From the NCBI GenBank assembly GCA_030598025.1, contig JAUVQS010000002.1, positions 1 through 29,394 of the forward strand: a DNA stretch of 29,394 bases. Reading direction: 5' to 3'. The stretch comes from Acidimicrobiia bacterium. Lineage in GTDB: Bacteria; Actinomycetota; Acidimicrobiia; Spongiisociales; JAHEDJ01. Position numbers and translations under genes: made by a program. Under the pieces are notes generated by a model. The model ran no database searches, was not told where the DNA came from, and was given only the letters and a program-made list of their open reading frames with translations. Position 1 is the first letter of the stretch. Each line of letters starts with the position of its first letter. Below are positions 13,407 to 21,662 of this stretch, piece by piece.

Positions 13407-14584
13407 GGAAGCTGAGCTCTGCCCAAGCGCGACGTACGGCGCTGGCTGCACAGGGGTTCGGAGGGCAACGGCCTGTCGATCGGGTCGATGTCCGCCACGT
13501 CCGCCGCCTGTTCCGAGATGTCTCGCTGGTTCAGATCGACTCGGTCAATGTGGCCGTTCGGGCTCACTACATGCCACTTTTCTCTCGATTCGGTCCCTAT
13601 CAGCCGGAGCTGATGGATTCGTTCGCCTACTCCCGACGTGAGGTCTTTGAGTACTGGGGTCACGAAGCCTCGTTCTTGCCGGTAGATCGGCACCCGCTTA
13701 TGCGGTTCCGTATGGAGGCGATGCGCCCGTGGCGCAGCATCCGGGCTTTGATGGAAGAACACCCCGAATACATGAGCGAGGTGTTCGATGAAGTCGCCGA
13801 GTACGGTCCCATCACCGTTTCCGATCTCGCCGATCCCGGCAAGCGCACCGGACCTTGGTGGGGGTACGGCAAGGGGAAGATTTCCCTCGAGTGGTTGTTC
13901 GCCACCGGTCGGCTGGCAATCGCCGACCGTCGGAACTTCACCCGGTACTACGACCTTCCCGAGCGGGTCCTCCCTGCGGGGATTCTCGACGTCGAGCCGT
14001 TGGAGAAGGCGGAGGCCCTGCGTGAGTTGCTGTTGCTGTCGGCGGCGGCAACAGGAGTCGGCACTGCCGCCGATCTGGCCGATTACTACCGGATCCGGAT
14101 GCCGGATGCACGGCCCCTGATCGCCGAGTTGGTCGAATCCGGCGCTCTGGTTGAAGTCGCGGTCGACGGCTGGCCCAAGCCGGGGTTGATGCTTCCCGGT
14201 GCCACAGTTCCCAGGGCGCTATCAGCTCGGGCGTTGGTGAGCCCTTTCGATTCACTCATCTGGTTCAGGGAGCGCACCGAGCGACTCTTCGACTTCCACT
14301 ATCGAATCGAGATCTACGTCCCGCAACCCCAGCGCAAGTTCGGCTATTACGTGTATCCGTTCCTGCTCGGCGACGAACTGGTGGGTCGAGTCGATCTGAA
14401 AGCCGACCGGGCAGCCGGGAAACTTCTCGTCCGTGGGTCCTACAGCGAAGACGGTCGAGATCGGGAGATCATCGCGGCCGAACTCGCCGACGAGTTGCAC
14501 CTGATGGCCGACTGGCTGGGCCTTGACGATGTGGTTGTTGAGAAGAAGGGTGACCTGGCCGGGACACTTCGGAAACGGGTGTGA
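13403..14584 (+). CDS. YcaQ/AlkX-type winged-helix DNA glycosylase
   Basis: A 393-aa HTH_42 protein. It opens with KLSSAQARRTALAAQGF, followed by the catalytic-type motif VSLVQIDSVNVAVRAHY (Gln44-Ile-Asp46), the Q-x-D of AlkX/YcaQ enzymes that unhook DNA interstrand crosslinks. Later motifs are FEYWGHEASFLP, the C-terminal SPFDSLIWFRERTERLFDFHYRIEIYVP (in two overlapping pieces), and YYVYPFLLGDELVGRVDLKADR. The TTG at 13403 overlaps the previous stop (TTGA) and gives the family's normal length; an open frame running back to 12818 is not the real start. It likely removes alkylated or crosslinked bases; the substrate here is untested. Confidence 0.88.
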   Translation: MRKLSSAQARRTALAAQGFGGQRPVDRVDVRHVRRLFRDVSLVQIDSVNVAVRAHYMPLFSRFGPYQPELMDSFAYSRREVFEYWGHEASFLPVDRHPLMRFRMEAMRPWRSIRALMEEHPEYMSEVFDEVAEYGPITVSDLADPGKRTGPWWGYGKGKISLEWLFATGRLAIADRRNFTRYYDLPERVLPAGILDVEPLEKAEALRELLLLSAAATGVGTAADLADYYRIRMPDARPLIAELVESGALVEVAVDGWPKPGLMLPGATVPRALSARALVSPFDSLIWFRERTERLFDFHYRIEIYVPQPQRKFGYYVYPFLLGDELVGRVDLKADRAAGKLLVRGSYSEDGRDREIIAAELADELHLMADWLGLDDVVVEKKGDLAGTLRKRV

Positions 14585-14622
14585 GAATAAGTACCCAGTA
14601 CTCAGTACCTCTTCTCACCCGT
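14582..14622. terminator. convergent hairpin built on AGTACYC heptamers
   Basis: TGAGAA (beginning at the alkX stop codon) pairs with TTCTCA about 30 nt on, with an inner GTAC/GTAC pairing. The loop consists of three tandem heptamers AGTACCC, AGTACTC, AGTACCT (14589-14609). It lies in the 30-bp gap between the convergent alkX and purE genes, so a two-way terminator role is plausible; there is no U-tract. Confidence 0.5.
14589..14609 (+). repeat. three tandem heptamers AGTACYC
   Basis: AGTACCC, AGTACTC and AGTACCT follow each other without gaps. AGTACCC also forms the inner stem of the palindromes at 23157-23194 and 24459-24512. Confidence 0.65.
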
Positions 14623-15073
14623 CCAGGGTTTGCCGGCGCAGGTCTTTCCGGTACTGCTTCAGTCGGGCGTCGAGGCTTTCGTCATTGAGGGCGAGGATCG
14701 AGACGGCCAGCAAGGCGGCGTTGGTGGCGCCGTCGATGGCGACGGTGGCGACGGGGATTCCGGTGGGCATCTGGACGGTGGCGAGAAGAGCATCCATCCC
14801 ATCTAGAGAGGCCGACAATGGCACGCCGATCACCGGCAAAGTCGTCTTGGCCGCCAGGATCCCGGCCAGGTGGGCGGCCTTGCCGGCTCCGGCAATGATC
14901 ACCGAGTAGGTATCTGCGGCGGTCACCGCGAACTCGAGAGCATCATCCGGTGTTTTGTGCGCGGAGAGAACCCGCATGTCCCAACCGACGTCGAAACCGT
15001 CGAGTGTTTCGGCCGCCTTCTGCATGGTGGGCCGGTCCTTGCCCGACCCCATCACGATTGCTATTCGGGTCAT
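14615..15073 (-). CDS. purE: N5-CAIR mutase PurE
   Basis: A 152-aa PurE. Landmarks: AIVMGSGKDRPTM (5-17), LSAHKTPDD (36-44), IIAGAGKAAHLAG (59-71), LPVIGVPLSASLDGMDALL and VQMPTGIPVATVAIDG. It moves the carboxyl group from N5-CAIR to CAIR. The QMPxGIPVATVAI segment fits class I. Several positions differ from the textbook motif: Lys in place of Arg in SAHRTP, and GAGK in place of GAGG; I believe these are known variants but could not check. Class I enzymes need PurK, which is not in this window. The ATG overlaps the purD stop (ATGA). Confidence 0.95.
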   Translation of the reverse strand: MTRIAIVMGSGKDRPTMQKAAETLDGFDVGWDMRVLSAHKTPDDALEFAVTAADTYSVIIAGAGKAAHLAGILAAKTTLPVIGVPLSASLDGMDALLATVQMPTGIPVATVAIDGATNAALLAVSILALNDESLDARLKQYRKDLRRQTLDG

Positions 15074-16383
15074 GGCCCTTCATCCTTCGATCTATGGCTA
15101 ATGGCTAGTGGCTGATGGCTAATGGCTTCCTGAGCTATGTCGGTGCGGAGTTGTTGTCCCTTCCATGAGATCTTCTCAGCTGCACCATACGCTCGCTCAC
15201 GTGCTCGTTCCTGTGTCGCGGCGGTGCCGACCACATTGAGGACCCGGCCTCCGGCCGTCACGAGGTTCTTGCCGTCGAGGGCGGTCCCGGCATGAAATAT
15301 GAGGATTCCCTTGTCGGCGGCTGCGGCCTCGATTCCCGAGATCGAGTCCCCCTTGGTCGGCGATTCCGGGTATCCGGCCGCGGCCAGGACAACATCGACG
15401 GCGGTTCCCTCAAACCAGTTGATCGTTCGTTCGCCCAAAGTTCCGTCGAGCGCGGCGAGCAGCAACTCCAGGAAGTCATCGTCCATCCTGGGCAACACGA
15501 CCTGGGTTTCCGGATCGCCCAGTCGGCAGTTGAACTCCAGGACCTTCGGCCCATCGGCGGTGAGAACGAGACCGGCATACATGAATCCAACATATGGCGT
15601 ACCGTCGGCGGCGAGGGTCTCGACGACCGGATTGATGACCCCGGCCAGTGTGTCTTCGACGATTCCGTCCGGTAGATCCTCAACCGGCGAGTAGCAGCCC
15701 ATGCCGCCGGTGTTCGGGCCGGCGTCCCCATCTCCAAGCCGTTTGTAGTCCCGGGCCGGAGCGAGAGGTACGGCGGTAGTTCCATCGCAGATGGCGAAGA
15801 CGCTCAACTCCGGACCTTCCAGGAACTCCTCAATGACGACGGTGCTACCTGCCGATCCGAACCCTCCCCCAAGGCACCGGTCGATCCACGCTTCTGCTTC
15901 GGCTTGCTCGTGAGTGACTAGTACGCCCTTGCCGGCGGCAAGACCGTCGGCCTTGACGACATATGGGCCCGGCCGTGTTGAGAGATATGCGATGGCCGGG
16001 TCCCGTTCCGTGAATGCTTGCCAGGCGGCGGTTGGAACGCCGGATCGATCCATGATCTCTTTGGCGAACCTCTTCGAGCCCTCCAAACGGGCCGCCGCCT
16101 TCGATGGTCCGAAGGCCGGAATGCCTTTGGCTTTGAGCGCATCCACGACTCCGGCCGCCAGTGGATCCTCAGGTCCGACTATCACGAGGTCGACCTGCTC
16201 GGCGGCGGCCACGTGGGCCACTGCGCCGACGTCGGCGGGATTGATCCCTTCGACCAACCCGCCCAGTTCGGCCAGGCCCGGGTTTCCCGGTAGCGAGATG
16301 AGTTCGTGCACGAGTGGACTCTGGGAGATCTTCCATCCGATGGCGTGCTCCCGACCTCCACCGCCGATTATGAGGACCTTCAC
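15070..16383 (-). CDS. purD: GAR synthetase PurD
   Basis: A 437-aa ATP-grasp enzyme joining phosphoribosylamine and glycine. Motifs: KVLIIGGGGREHAIGWK (2-18), GPEDPLAAGV, KRFAKEIMDRSGVPTA, VVKADGLAAGKGVLV (about 143-157), LEFNCRLGDPETQVVLPR (about 284-301). The GTG at 16383 overlaps the purA stop (GTGA) and the stop overlaps purE (ATGA), so purA-purD-purE form one coupled operon. Oddity: after the normal family end (QQLRTDIAQEA) the protein carries an extra tail of about 17 residues, encoded by an array of heptamer repeats at 15094-15128. Confidence 0.96.
   Translation of the reverse strand: MKVLIIGGGGREHAIGWKISQSPLVHELISLPGNPGLAELGGLVEGINPADVGAVAHVAAAEQVDLVIVGPEDPLAAGVVDALKAKGIPAFGPSKAAARLEGSKRFAKEIMDRSGVPTAAWQAFTERDPAIAYLSTRPGPYVVKADGLAAGKGVLVTHEQAEAEAWIDRCLGGGFGSAGSTVVIEEFLEGPELSVFAICDGTTAVPLAPARDYKRLGDGDAGPNTGGMGCYSPVEDLPDGIVEDTLAGVINPVVETLAADGTPYVGFMYAGLVLTADGPKVLEFNCRLGDPETQVVLPRMDDDFLELLLAALDGTLGERTINWFEGTAVDVVLAAAGYPESPTKGDSISGIEAAAADKGILIFHAGTALDGKNLVTAGGRVLNVVGTAATQERARERAYGAAEKISWKGQQLRTDIAQEAISHQPLAISHRSKDEGP
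15094..15128 (+). repeat. five AWRGCTR-type heptamers inside the 3' end of purD
   Basis: On the plus strand: ATGGCTA, ATGGCTA, GTGGCTG, ATGGCTA, ATGGCTT, contiguous. On the coding strand they encode AISHQPL then AISH. The unit matches the arrays at 25356-25376 and (opposite strand) 29122-29191. Confidence 0.75.
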
Positions 16384-17654
16384 GTCCGCTCGACCAACTG
16401 ACTGCGCTCGGGGCCGACCGATACCCAGTGAATGGGCACCCCGATGGTGTCCTCGATGAACTCGATGTAGGTCCTCGCCTCCGGTGGGAGATCGTCGTAG
16501 CTGCGGGCGCCTGTGATATCGGTGTTCCAGCCTTGGAACTCCTTGTAGGCCGGCGTGCAGTTGTGGAGCACCCGCTGCTGGCGGGGGAACTCGTCGTAGT
16601 GCTCGCCGAGCGATGTGTACCCGACGGCTACCTTCATGGTGTCGAAGTGGGACAGCACATCGAGTTTGGTCAGAAACAGATCGGTGAGGCCGTTGACTCG
16701 CACCGCGTACCGCAGCGCCACTAGATCAAGCCACCCGCACCGGCGCCGCCGTCCTGTGACCGTTCCGTACTCGCCTCCGATGTCGACCATCCGATCGCCG
16801 ATTTCGTCGTCGAGTTCTGTCGGGAACGGGCCGGTACCGACGCGGGATATGTAGGCCTTGGCAATGCCGACCACCCGGTGGATGTCCTTCGGCCCGATTC
16901 CAACGCCGGTGAGGACTCCTCCAACGGTTGGACTGGACGAGGTGACGAACGGGTAGGTTCCATGGTCGATGTCGAGAAGCGTTCCCTGGGCGCCTTCGAA
17001 TATGACTTCTTTGCCGTCACGGATCGCTTCCCACAGAAGTAGCGAGGTGTCGGTGACGAGTGGAAGCAGTCGCTCCGCGTAGGCGAGGTACTCGTCCACG
17101 ATCGGGCCGGGGTCGATCGGAAGTTGGTTATAGACGCGGGTCAGGATCTTGTTTTTGTCTTCGAGGACGTTTTCGAGTTTCTCACGGAAGATCTTCGGGT
17201 CGAAGAGGTCCTGCACGCGAATCCCATGCCTGGCGACTTTGTCGGTGTAGGCGGGGCCGATTCCCTTCTTCGTCGTGCCGATCTGGCTGCGGCCGAGGAA
17301 CCGCTCCATCACCGCGTCGAGTTTGCGGTGGTAAGGCATGATCAGGTGGGCGTTCGACGAGATTCTGAGGCGACTCGTGTCTATCCCCTTTTCGGCCAGC
17401 ATGTCGATCTCAGCCAGTAGAACGTTGGGATCGATGACCATGCCGGAGGCGATCACCGGGATGACCTGGGAGTACATGACCCCGCTGGGTATCAGCGAAA
17501 GGGCGAGTTTCTGGTCGCCAACGATGATCGTGTGACCGGCGTTGTTGCCGCCCTGATAGCGGACCACGTAATCTGCATTCTCGGAGAAGTAGTCGGTCAC
17601 CCGACCCTTCCCCTCGTCTCCCCACTGAACGCCCAAAACTGCCGTGGCAGGCAT
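16380..17654 (-). CDS. purA: adenylosuccinate synthetase PurA
   Basis: A 424-aa GTP-dependent ligase that converts IMP and aspartate to adenylosuccinate. It shows GVQWGDEGKGRVTDYF (7-22; the Asp and Lys are catalytic), GGNNAGHTI (about 36-44), IGTTKKGIGPAYTDK (about 125-139), FEGAQGTLLDIDHGTYPFVTSS (about 218-239, in two pieces), GVGIGPKDI, and TGRRRRCGWLD near 300. The open frame runs to 17684, but the ATG at 17654 has an AGGAGG Shine-Dalgarno 4 nt upstream and matches the family N-terminus. It is first gene of the purA-purD-purE operon and divergent from the TetR gene. PurB, encoded at 10428-11732, finishes the route to AMP. Confidence 0.97.
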   Translation of the reverse strand: MPATAVLGVQWGDEGKGRVTDYFSENADYVVRYQGGNNAGHTIIVGDQKLALSLIPSGVMYSQVIPVIASGMVIDPNVLLAEIDMLAEKGIDTSRLRISSNAHLIMPYHRKLDAVMERFLGRSQIGTTKKGIGPAYTDKVARHGIRVQDLFDPKIFREKLENVLEDKNKILTRVYNQLPIDPGPIVDEYLAYAERLLPLVTDTSLLLWEAIRDGKEVIFEGAQGTLLDIDHGTYPFVTSSSPTVGGVLTGVGIGPKDIHRVVGIAKAYISRVGTGPFPTELDDEIGDRMVDIGGEYGTVTGRRRRCGWLDLVALRYAVRVNGLTDLFLTKLDVLSHFDTMKVAVGYTSLGEHYDEFPRQQRVLHNCTPAYKEFQGWNTDITGARSYDDLPPEARTYIEFIEDTIGVPIHWVSVGPERSQLVERT

Positions 17655-17658
17655 GGAT

Positions 17659-17664
17659 CCTCCT
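17659..17664 (-). promoter_or_regulatory. strong Shine-Dalgarno fixing the purA start
   Basis: AGGAGG on the minus strand lies 4 nt before the ATG at 17654. It is one of the few textbook ribosome sites in the window and rules out the upstream in-frame start at 17684. Confidence 0.75.
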
Positions 17665-17726
17665 GTTCGGCCGCCATAGGACATCGTAGCCCTGCCGACC
17701 GTGCGGCAGTTAACGGCGATGGCACG

Positions 17727-17732
17727 TACACT
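17727..17732 (+). promoter_or_regulatory. -10 candidate for the tetR-amidohydrolase unit
   Basis: TACACT would place the transcription start near 17739, leaving a short leader that contains GGAGGG 4-5 nt before the ATG at 17750. No palindromic TetR operator was identified in the 95-bp divergent gap. Confidence 0.35.
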
Positions 17733-17749
17733 GGGCCGTCGGAGGGACG

Positions 17750-18358
17750 ATGCCGAGAATTCGCGCAGGCAATATCGAAGAGCACAAAGAGTTGACCAGG
17801 AGCCAGATTCTCGAGGCGGCTCAGGATCTATTCAGTGATCATGGCTATCAGGACACCTCATTAGGTGATATCGCCGCCTTCGTCGGCATCGGGCGCACCA
17901 CCCTCTACGAGTACTTCAAGGACAAGGAAGATCTGCTGGCCTCCCTCGTCGACGAGACCCTCCCCCAGGTGTTCCGGGATATTGCAGGATTGCTCAATCC
18001 GGAAGATACATATCTGGATCAACTCGCCGACCTGACCGTCCGCTTGACCGAGTGGGTTGTGACCGATCCAACCTTGGGACTGCTGCTCCACAGGGAGGTG
18101 CCGCGCCTCTCGGACACCACGCAGAAGCGTATCGGGGCGGCTCACACTGATCTGGCCAAGGAGTACGCCAGGATCTACCGCGGGGGAGTCATGGGCGGTG
18201 AGATGCGAGCGATGCCGTGGGATCTCGCCGGCCGTTTTGTCCAGGACCTGGTGATGTCGGCTTCGAAAGTGCTCCTCGATTCTGATGACCCACAGAAGCG
18301 GATGCGCGAGGTGTGCGATGCCATGGTCGACTTCCTCAAGAACGGCATCGGAGCTTGA
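17750..18358 (+). CDS. TetR-family transcriptional regulator
   Basis: A 202-aa regulator. The N-terminal helix-turn-helix is ILEAAQDLFSDHGYQDTSL and DIAAFVGIGRTTLYEYFKDK (about 20-58), followed by an all-helical ligand domain. GGAGG 5 nt upstream supports the ATG. Its TGA overlaps the TTG of the amidohydrolase (TTGA), which suggests the regulator responds to a substrate or product related to that enzyme, but the ligand is unknown. It is divergent from purA by 95 bp, so an effect on purA is possible and untested. Confidence 0.9.
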   Translation: MPRIRAGNIEEHKELTRSQILEAAQDLFSDHGYQDTSLGDIAAFVGIGRTTLYEYFKDKEDLLASLVDETLPQVFRDIAGLLNPEDTYLDQLADLTVRLTEWVVTDPTLGLLLHREVPRLSDTTQKRIGAAHTDLAKEYARIYRGGVMGGEMRAMPWDLAGRFVQDLVMSASKVLLDSDDPQKRMREVCDAMVDFLKNGIGA

Positions 18359-19554
18359 CGGCGAGGACGCTATTTCGCGGTGGCCGACTCTTCGACGGTG
18401 TCACCCTTGGTTCTGCAGATGTGGTCATCGAAGACGGGCGGTTCGTTTCAGTCGGTTCCAATCTGGACGGAGACACCGCGGTCGACTGCTCAAACAAGAC
18501 CCTGCTACCGGGCCTGTTCGACAGCCATGTACATCTGACTCTGAGCCATATCAATCTGTGGAAGCACCTCCAGACGCCCTTCTCCTACCGGTTCTACGAG
18601 GCCATGCACAACATGACGGCGACGGTCCGATCGGGGATAACCACAGTCCGCGACGCTGGAGGAGCCGACCTCGGGATGAAGGAGGCCGTGCAGAACGGAC
18701 TCATCCTGGGCCCCAGGATGCATATCGCCCTGGGGATGTTGAGCCAGACCGGTGGCCACGGCGACGGATGGCTCCCGTCCGGCGGTGAGGCCGATCTCCT
18801 TCCGCCTTATCCGGGCAGACCCTCGACGATCGTGGACGGGCCGGAAGAGATGCGCAAGAAGGTTCGCGAACTGGTTCGAGCCGGCGCGGATGTGATCAAG
18901 GTGGCCACGTCGGGCGGAGTCCTGTCGCCACGTGACGAACCAACGCATGCGCATTTCAGTCCCGGCGAACTCGAGATGCTGGTGGCGGAGGCAACGGCGG
19001 CGGGGATCTTTGTCATGGCACATGCGCAGGCGACCGACGGCATCAAGAACGCCATACGCGCCGGTATCCGGTCGATCGACCATGGCATCTACCTCGATGA
19101 TGAAGCGATTCAGATGATGCTCGATCGAGGCACCTTCCTCGTGCCAACGCTGATTGCCCCCACCGGAGTCATTCGGGCCGTCGAAGCTGGTGCCCAGATT
19201 CCCGCCGCGTCGGTCCGCAAAGCTGAGGAAGTAATCGAAGTGCACCGGGACTCCTTCCGGCGTGCAGTGGCGGCCGGTGTCAAGATCGCGATGGGCACCG
19301 ACACCGGAGTGACGCCTCACGGAGAGAACCTGATGGAGTTGACTCTGATGGTCGAGGGCGGCATGACTCCACTGGAGGCACTGACGGCGACCACGAAGAC
19401 GTCGGCGGAACTCATGGGCCTCGAGAATGAGCTCGGATCCGTTGAACCGGGCAAGGTCGCCGATCTCGTTGTGGTAGACGGTGATCCCTTCGACTTCAAC
19501 ACCCTGGGCGAGCGAGTGGACCAGGTGTGGATGGCCGGGTCACGAGTGATCTGA
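18355..19554 (+). CDS. metal-dependent amidohydrolase (imidazolonepropionase/prolidase-like)
   Basis: A 399-aa amidohydrolase-superfamily enzyme. Metal-site residues: His58 and His60 (FDSHVHL), Lys182 (VIKVATSGG; probably carboxylated), His223 (MAHAQ), His243 (SIDHGIYL) and Asp316 (MGTDTGVT). The C-terminus has the usual GSVEPGKVADLVVVDGDP. This set matches the binuclear subgroup that includes Xaa-Pro and Xaa-Arg dipeptidases and carboxypeptidases (Sgx9260-like). No signal peptide is visible, so it is cytosolic. The TTG start overlaps the TetR stop and gives the family N-terminus TLFRGGRLFDG. The exact substrate cannot be read from sequence. Confidence 0.9.
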   Translation: MTARTLFRGGRLFDGVTLGSADVVIEDGRFVSVGSNLDGDTAVDCSNKTLLPGLFDSHVHLTLSHINLWKHLQTPFSYRFYEAMHNMTATVRSGITTVRDAGGADLGMKEAVQNGLILGPRMHIALGMLSQTGGHGDGWLPSGGEADLLPPYPGRPSTIVDGPEEMRKKVRELVRAGADVIKVATSGGVLSPRDEPTHAHFSPGELEMLVAEATAAGIFVMAHAQATDGIKNAIRAGIRSIDHGIYLDDEAIQMMLDRGTFLVPTLIAPTGVIRAVEAGAQIPAASVRKAEEVIEVHRDSFRRAVAAGVKIAMGTDTGVTPHGENLMELTLMVEGGMTPLEALTATTKTSAELMGLENELGSVEPGKVADLVVVDGDPFDFNTLGERVDQVWMAGSRVI

Positions 19555-19625
19555 GACTCGTGGTGGCCGCAAATTGCGAATCGTTTCTTGCGTCCCTTCC
19601 ACTCGGCTAGCGTGGGCGGCGAGCT

Positions 19626-21662
19626 ATGAAACGCACCAGCAAATACATCGACCGTGAGCTGTCTTGGCTCGATTTCAACTCCCGTGTGCTCTGCATTGCC
19701 GAGGATCCCGAAGCTCCTCTCCTCGAGCGCATCAAGTTTCTGGCAATCTTCACAACGAACCTCGATGAGTTCTTCGAGATCCGGGTGGCCGGCATTCTCG
19801 AGCAGGTAGCTGCCGGTGTCCGGCGCCAGGCGCTGGGAGGCATGTACCCGGCTGCTCAACTGAGAGCGATTCGAGAACGAGTTGAGAAGATGTACCAGCG
19901 CGTCGACGCGGCCCTCGGGGGCGAGATCATCCCCGGCCTGGCGGCGGCCGGAGTGCACTTTCGATCGTGGGAAGAACTGAGCGAGACCGACAAGGCCCAC
20001 CTCACTGTGCAGTTCCACACGCGGGTGTTTCCGGTGGTGACACCGCTATCTGTCGATCCCGGGCATCCGTTTCCGTATCTATCCAATATGTCTCTCAATC
20101 TGGCGGTGGCGGTGCGCGACCCGGCAACCGGGGAGAGCCGCTTCGCCCGTGTCAAAGTTCCGCCAATCTTGCCCCGGTTTCTGGTGTTGCCGGGCGGAGA
20201 CCAGATCATCTCCCTCGAGGAAGTGATAGCCGCACATCTCGATGCACTCTTTCCTGGAATGGAGATCGTGTCTCATGTTGCTTTCCGCGTCACCCGCAAT
20301 GCGGATCTCGCCATTGAGGAGGAAGAGGCAGACGATTTGCTCGAGTTCATCGAGAGCGAACTGAGCCGTCGCCGGTTTGGCCGGGTCGTGCGCCTCGAGG
20401 TTGAGCCGAGCATCACCGAGGAGGCGCTTGCGGTGCTCGTCCGTGAACTCGACATCGGCCCGGACCAGGTGTATGTGACCGACGGTCCCCTCGACATGAC
20501 GGGCTTCTGGGGCGTATACGATCTGGAGAGACCCGACCTGAAGTGGGAGCAATACCACTGGGTCACGCCCCGACCGCTGGCTTCGGTTCCCGGCGAGCAA
20601 ATGAATATCTTCGATCGGATCCGGCAGGGCGATATTTTCGTACAGCATCCGTACGACTCATTCGCCGCCTCCGTTGAGGAACTCGTCACTCAGGCGGCAG
20701 CCGACCCGAATGTGCTGGCAATCAAGCAGACCCTCTACCGGACTTCGGCAGATTCTCCTTTGATGCACTCGCTCATTGCTGCGGCCGAAGCGGGCAAACA
20801 AGTCGTGGCGCTCGTCGAGTTGAAGGCAAGGTTTGACGAGCGTGCGAATATCGAGTGGGCCCGACGCCTCGAGGAGTCGAGCGTGCACGTGGTTTACGGT
20901 CTGGTTGGACTCAAGACACACACGAAAACCACTCTGGTGGTGCGGGACGACGGCGACGAGATCCGGCGCTACTCACATGTCGGAACGGGCAACTATCACC
21001 ACAGGACGGCCCGGATTTATGAGGACACCGGGTTGCTGACTGTCGATGCAGATATCGGGGCCGACCTTTCGGACCTCTTCAACTTCCTCACCGGCTACAG
21101 CAAGCAGGTCGATTATCGCAAGCTCCTCGTCTCTCCCATCACGCTGAGAAAACGAATGGTCAAACTCATCCGGCGCGAGGCCAAGCGTGAGGATGGGCAA
21201 ATCTGCATGAAGATGAACTCGCTTGTTGACGGCGGCATGATTCGTGAGCTCTACAAGGCGTCGCAGGCAGGGACACGGGTCGATCTCATCGTGCGGGGGA
21301 TTTGCTGTCTGCGTCCGGGAGTCGAGGGCATGTCCGAGAACATCACCGTCCGTTCGCTGGTCGGCAAGTACCTCGAACATTCGCGGATCTACCGTTTTGG
21401 GACGAAAGAGCGCGGTTACGACTATTTGATGGGTTCGGCTGATCTCATGCCGCGCAATCTAGATCGTCGCGTTGAGGTGGTTAGCCCGGTGTCTGACCCG
21501 GACCATCACGAGCGTCTTGATGAAATATTCGAGGTCCTGTTTGCCGATGATGAGTTGGCGTGGGAGCTGCAGGGCGACGGAGCGTGGGGCAAGGTAGAGA
21601 CGGTGAACGGCGCCAATTCACATATTCGGCTCCAAGAATTGGCGATCGACCGTACGAGGTGA
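19626..21662 (+). CDS. ppk1: polyphosphate kinase Ppk1
   Basis: A 678-aa enzyme, typical family length. The N-terminal domain has IDRELSWLDFNSRVL and ERIKFLAIFTTNLDEFFEIR. The core shows FDRIRQGDIFVQHPYDSF, LAIKQTLYRTS, and the two active-site His motifs GLKTHTK (His432) and RYSHVGTGNYHHRTAR (His451); the C-terminus has KYLEHSRIYRFG and MGSADLMPRNLDRRVEV. It reversibly polymerises the gamma-phosphate of ATP to polyphosphate. A TAGCGT hexamer at 19608-19613 is a possible -10. The stop overlaps the next gene (GTGA), which encodes a polyphosphate-binding CHAD domain. Confidence 0.97.
   Translation: MKRTSKYIDRELSWLDFNSRVLCIAEDPEAPLLERIKFLAIFTTNLDEFFEIRVAGILEQVAAGVRRQALGGMYPAAQLRAIRERVEKMYQRVDAALGGEIIPGLAAAGVHFRSWEELSETDKAHLTVQFHTRVFPVVTPLSVDPGHPFPYLSNMSLNLAVAVRDPATGESRFARVKVPPILPRFLVLPGGDQIISLEEVIAAHLDALFPGMEIVSHVAFRVTRNADLAIEEEEADDLLEFIESELSRRRFGRVVRLEVEPSITEEALAVLVRELDIGPDQVYVTDGPLDMTGFWGVYDLERPDLKWEQYHWVTPRPLASVPGEQMNIFDRIRQGDIFVQHPYDSFAASVEELVTQAAADPNVLAIKQTLYRTSADSPLMHSLIAAAEAGKQVVALVELKARFDERANIEWARRLEESSVHVVYGLVGLKTHTKTTLVVRDDGDEIRRYSHVGTGNYHHRTARIYEDTGLLTVDADIGADLSDLFNFLTGYSKQVDYRKLLVSPITLRKRMVKLIRREAKREDGQICMKMNSLVDGGMIRELYKASQAGTRVDLIVRGICCLRPGVEGMSENITVRSLVGKYLEHSRIYRFGTKERGYDYLMGSADLMPRNLDRRVEVVSPVSDPDHHERLDEIFEVLFADDELAWELQGDGAWGKVETVNGANSHIRLQELAIDRTR

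Noticed and set aside
12818..14584. A single 588-aa open frame covering the PrsW-like and AlkX-like genes
   Set aside because: The first 195 codons overlap the well-supported PrsW-like gene in another frame and show no family features. The AlkX-type N-terminus begins at the TTG at 13403, which overlaps the PrsW-like stop.
14615..15073. PurE as a class II AIR carboxylase because of Lys in SAHKTP
   Set aside because: The remaining motifs (GAGKAAHLAG and QMPTGIPVATVAI) are class I-like, so the single Lys was not enough to reclassify it.
18505..19320. 271-aa open frame opposite the amidohydrolase
   Set aside because: It is an antisense shadow without motif support; the plus-strand frame has the complete metal-ligand set.
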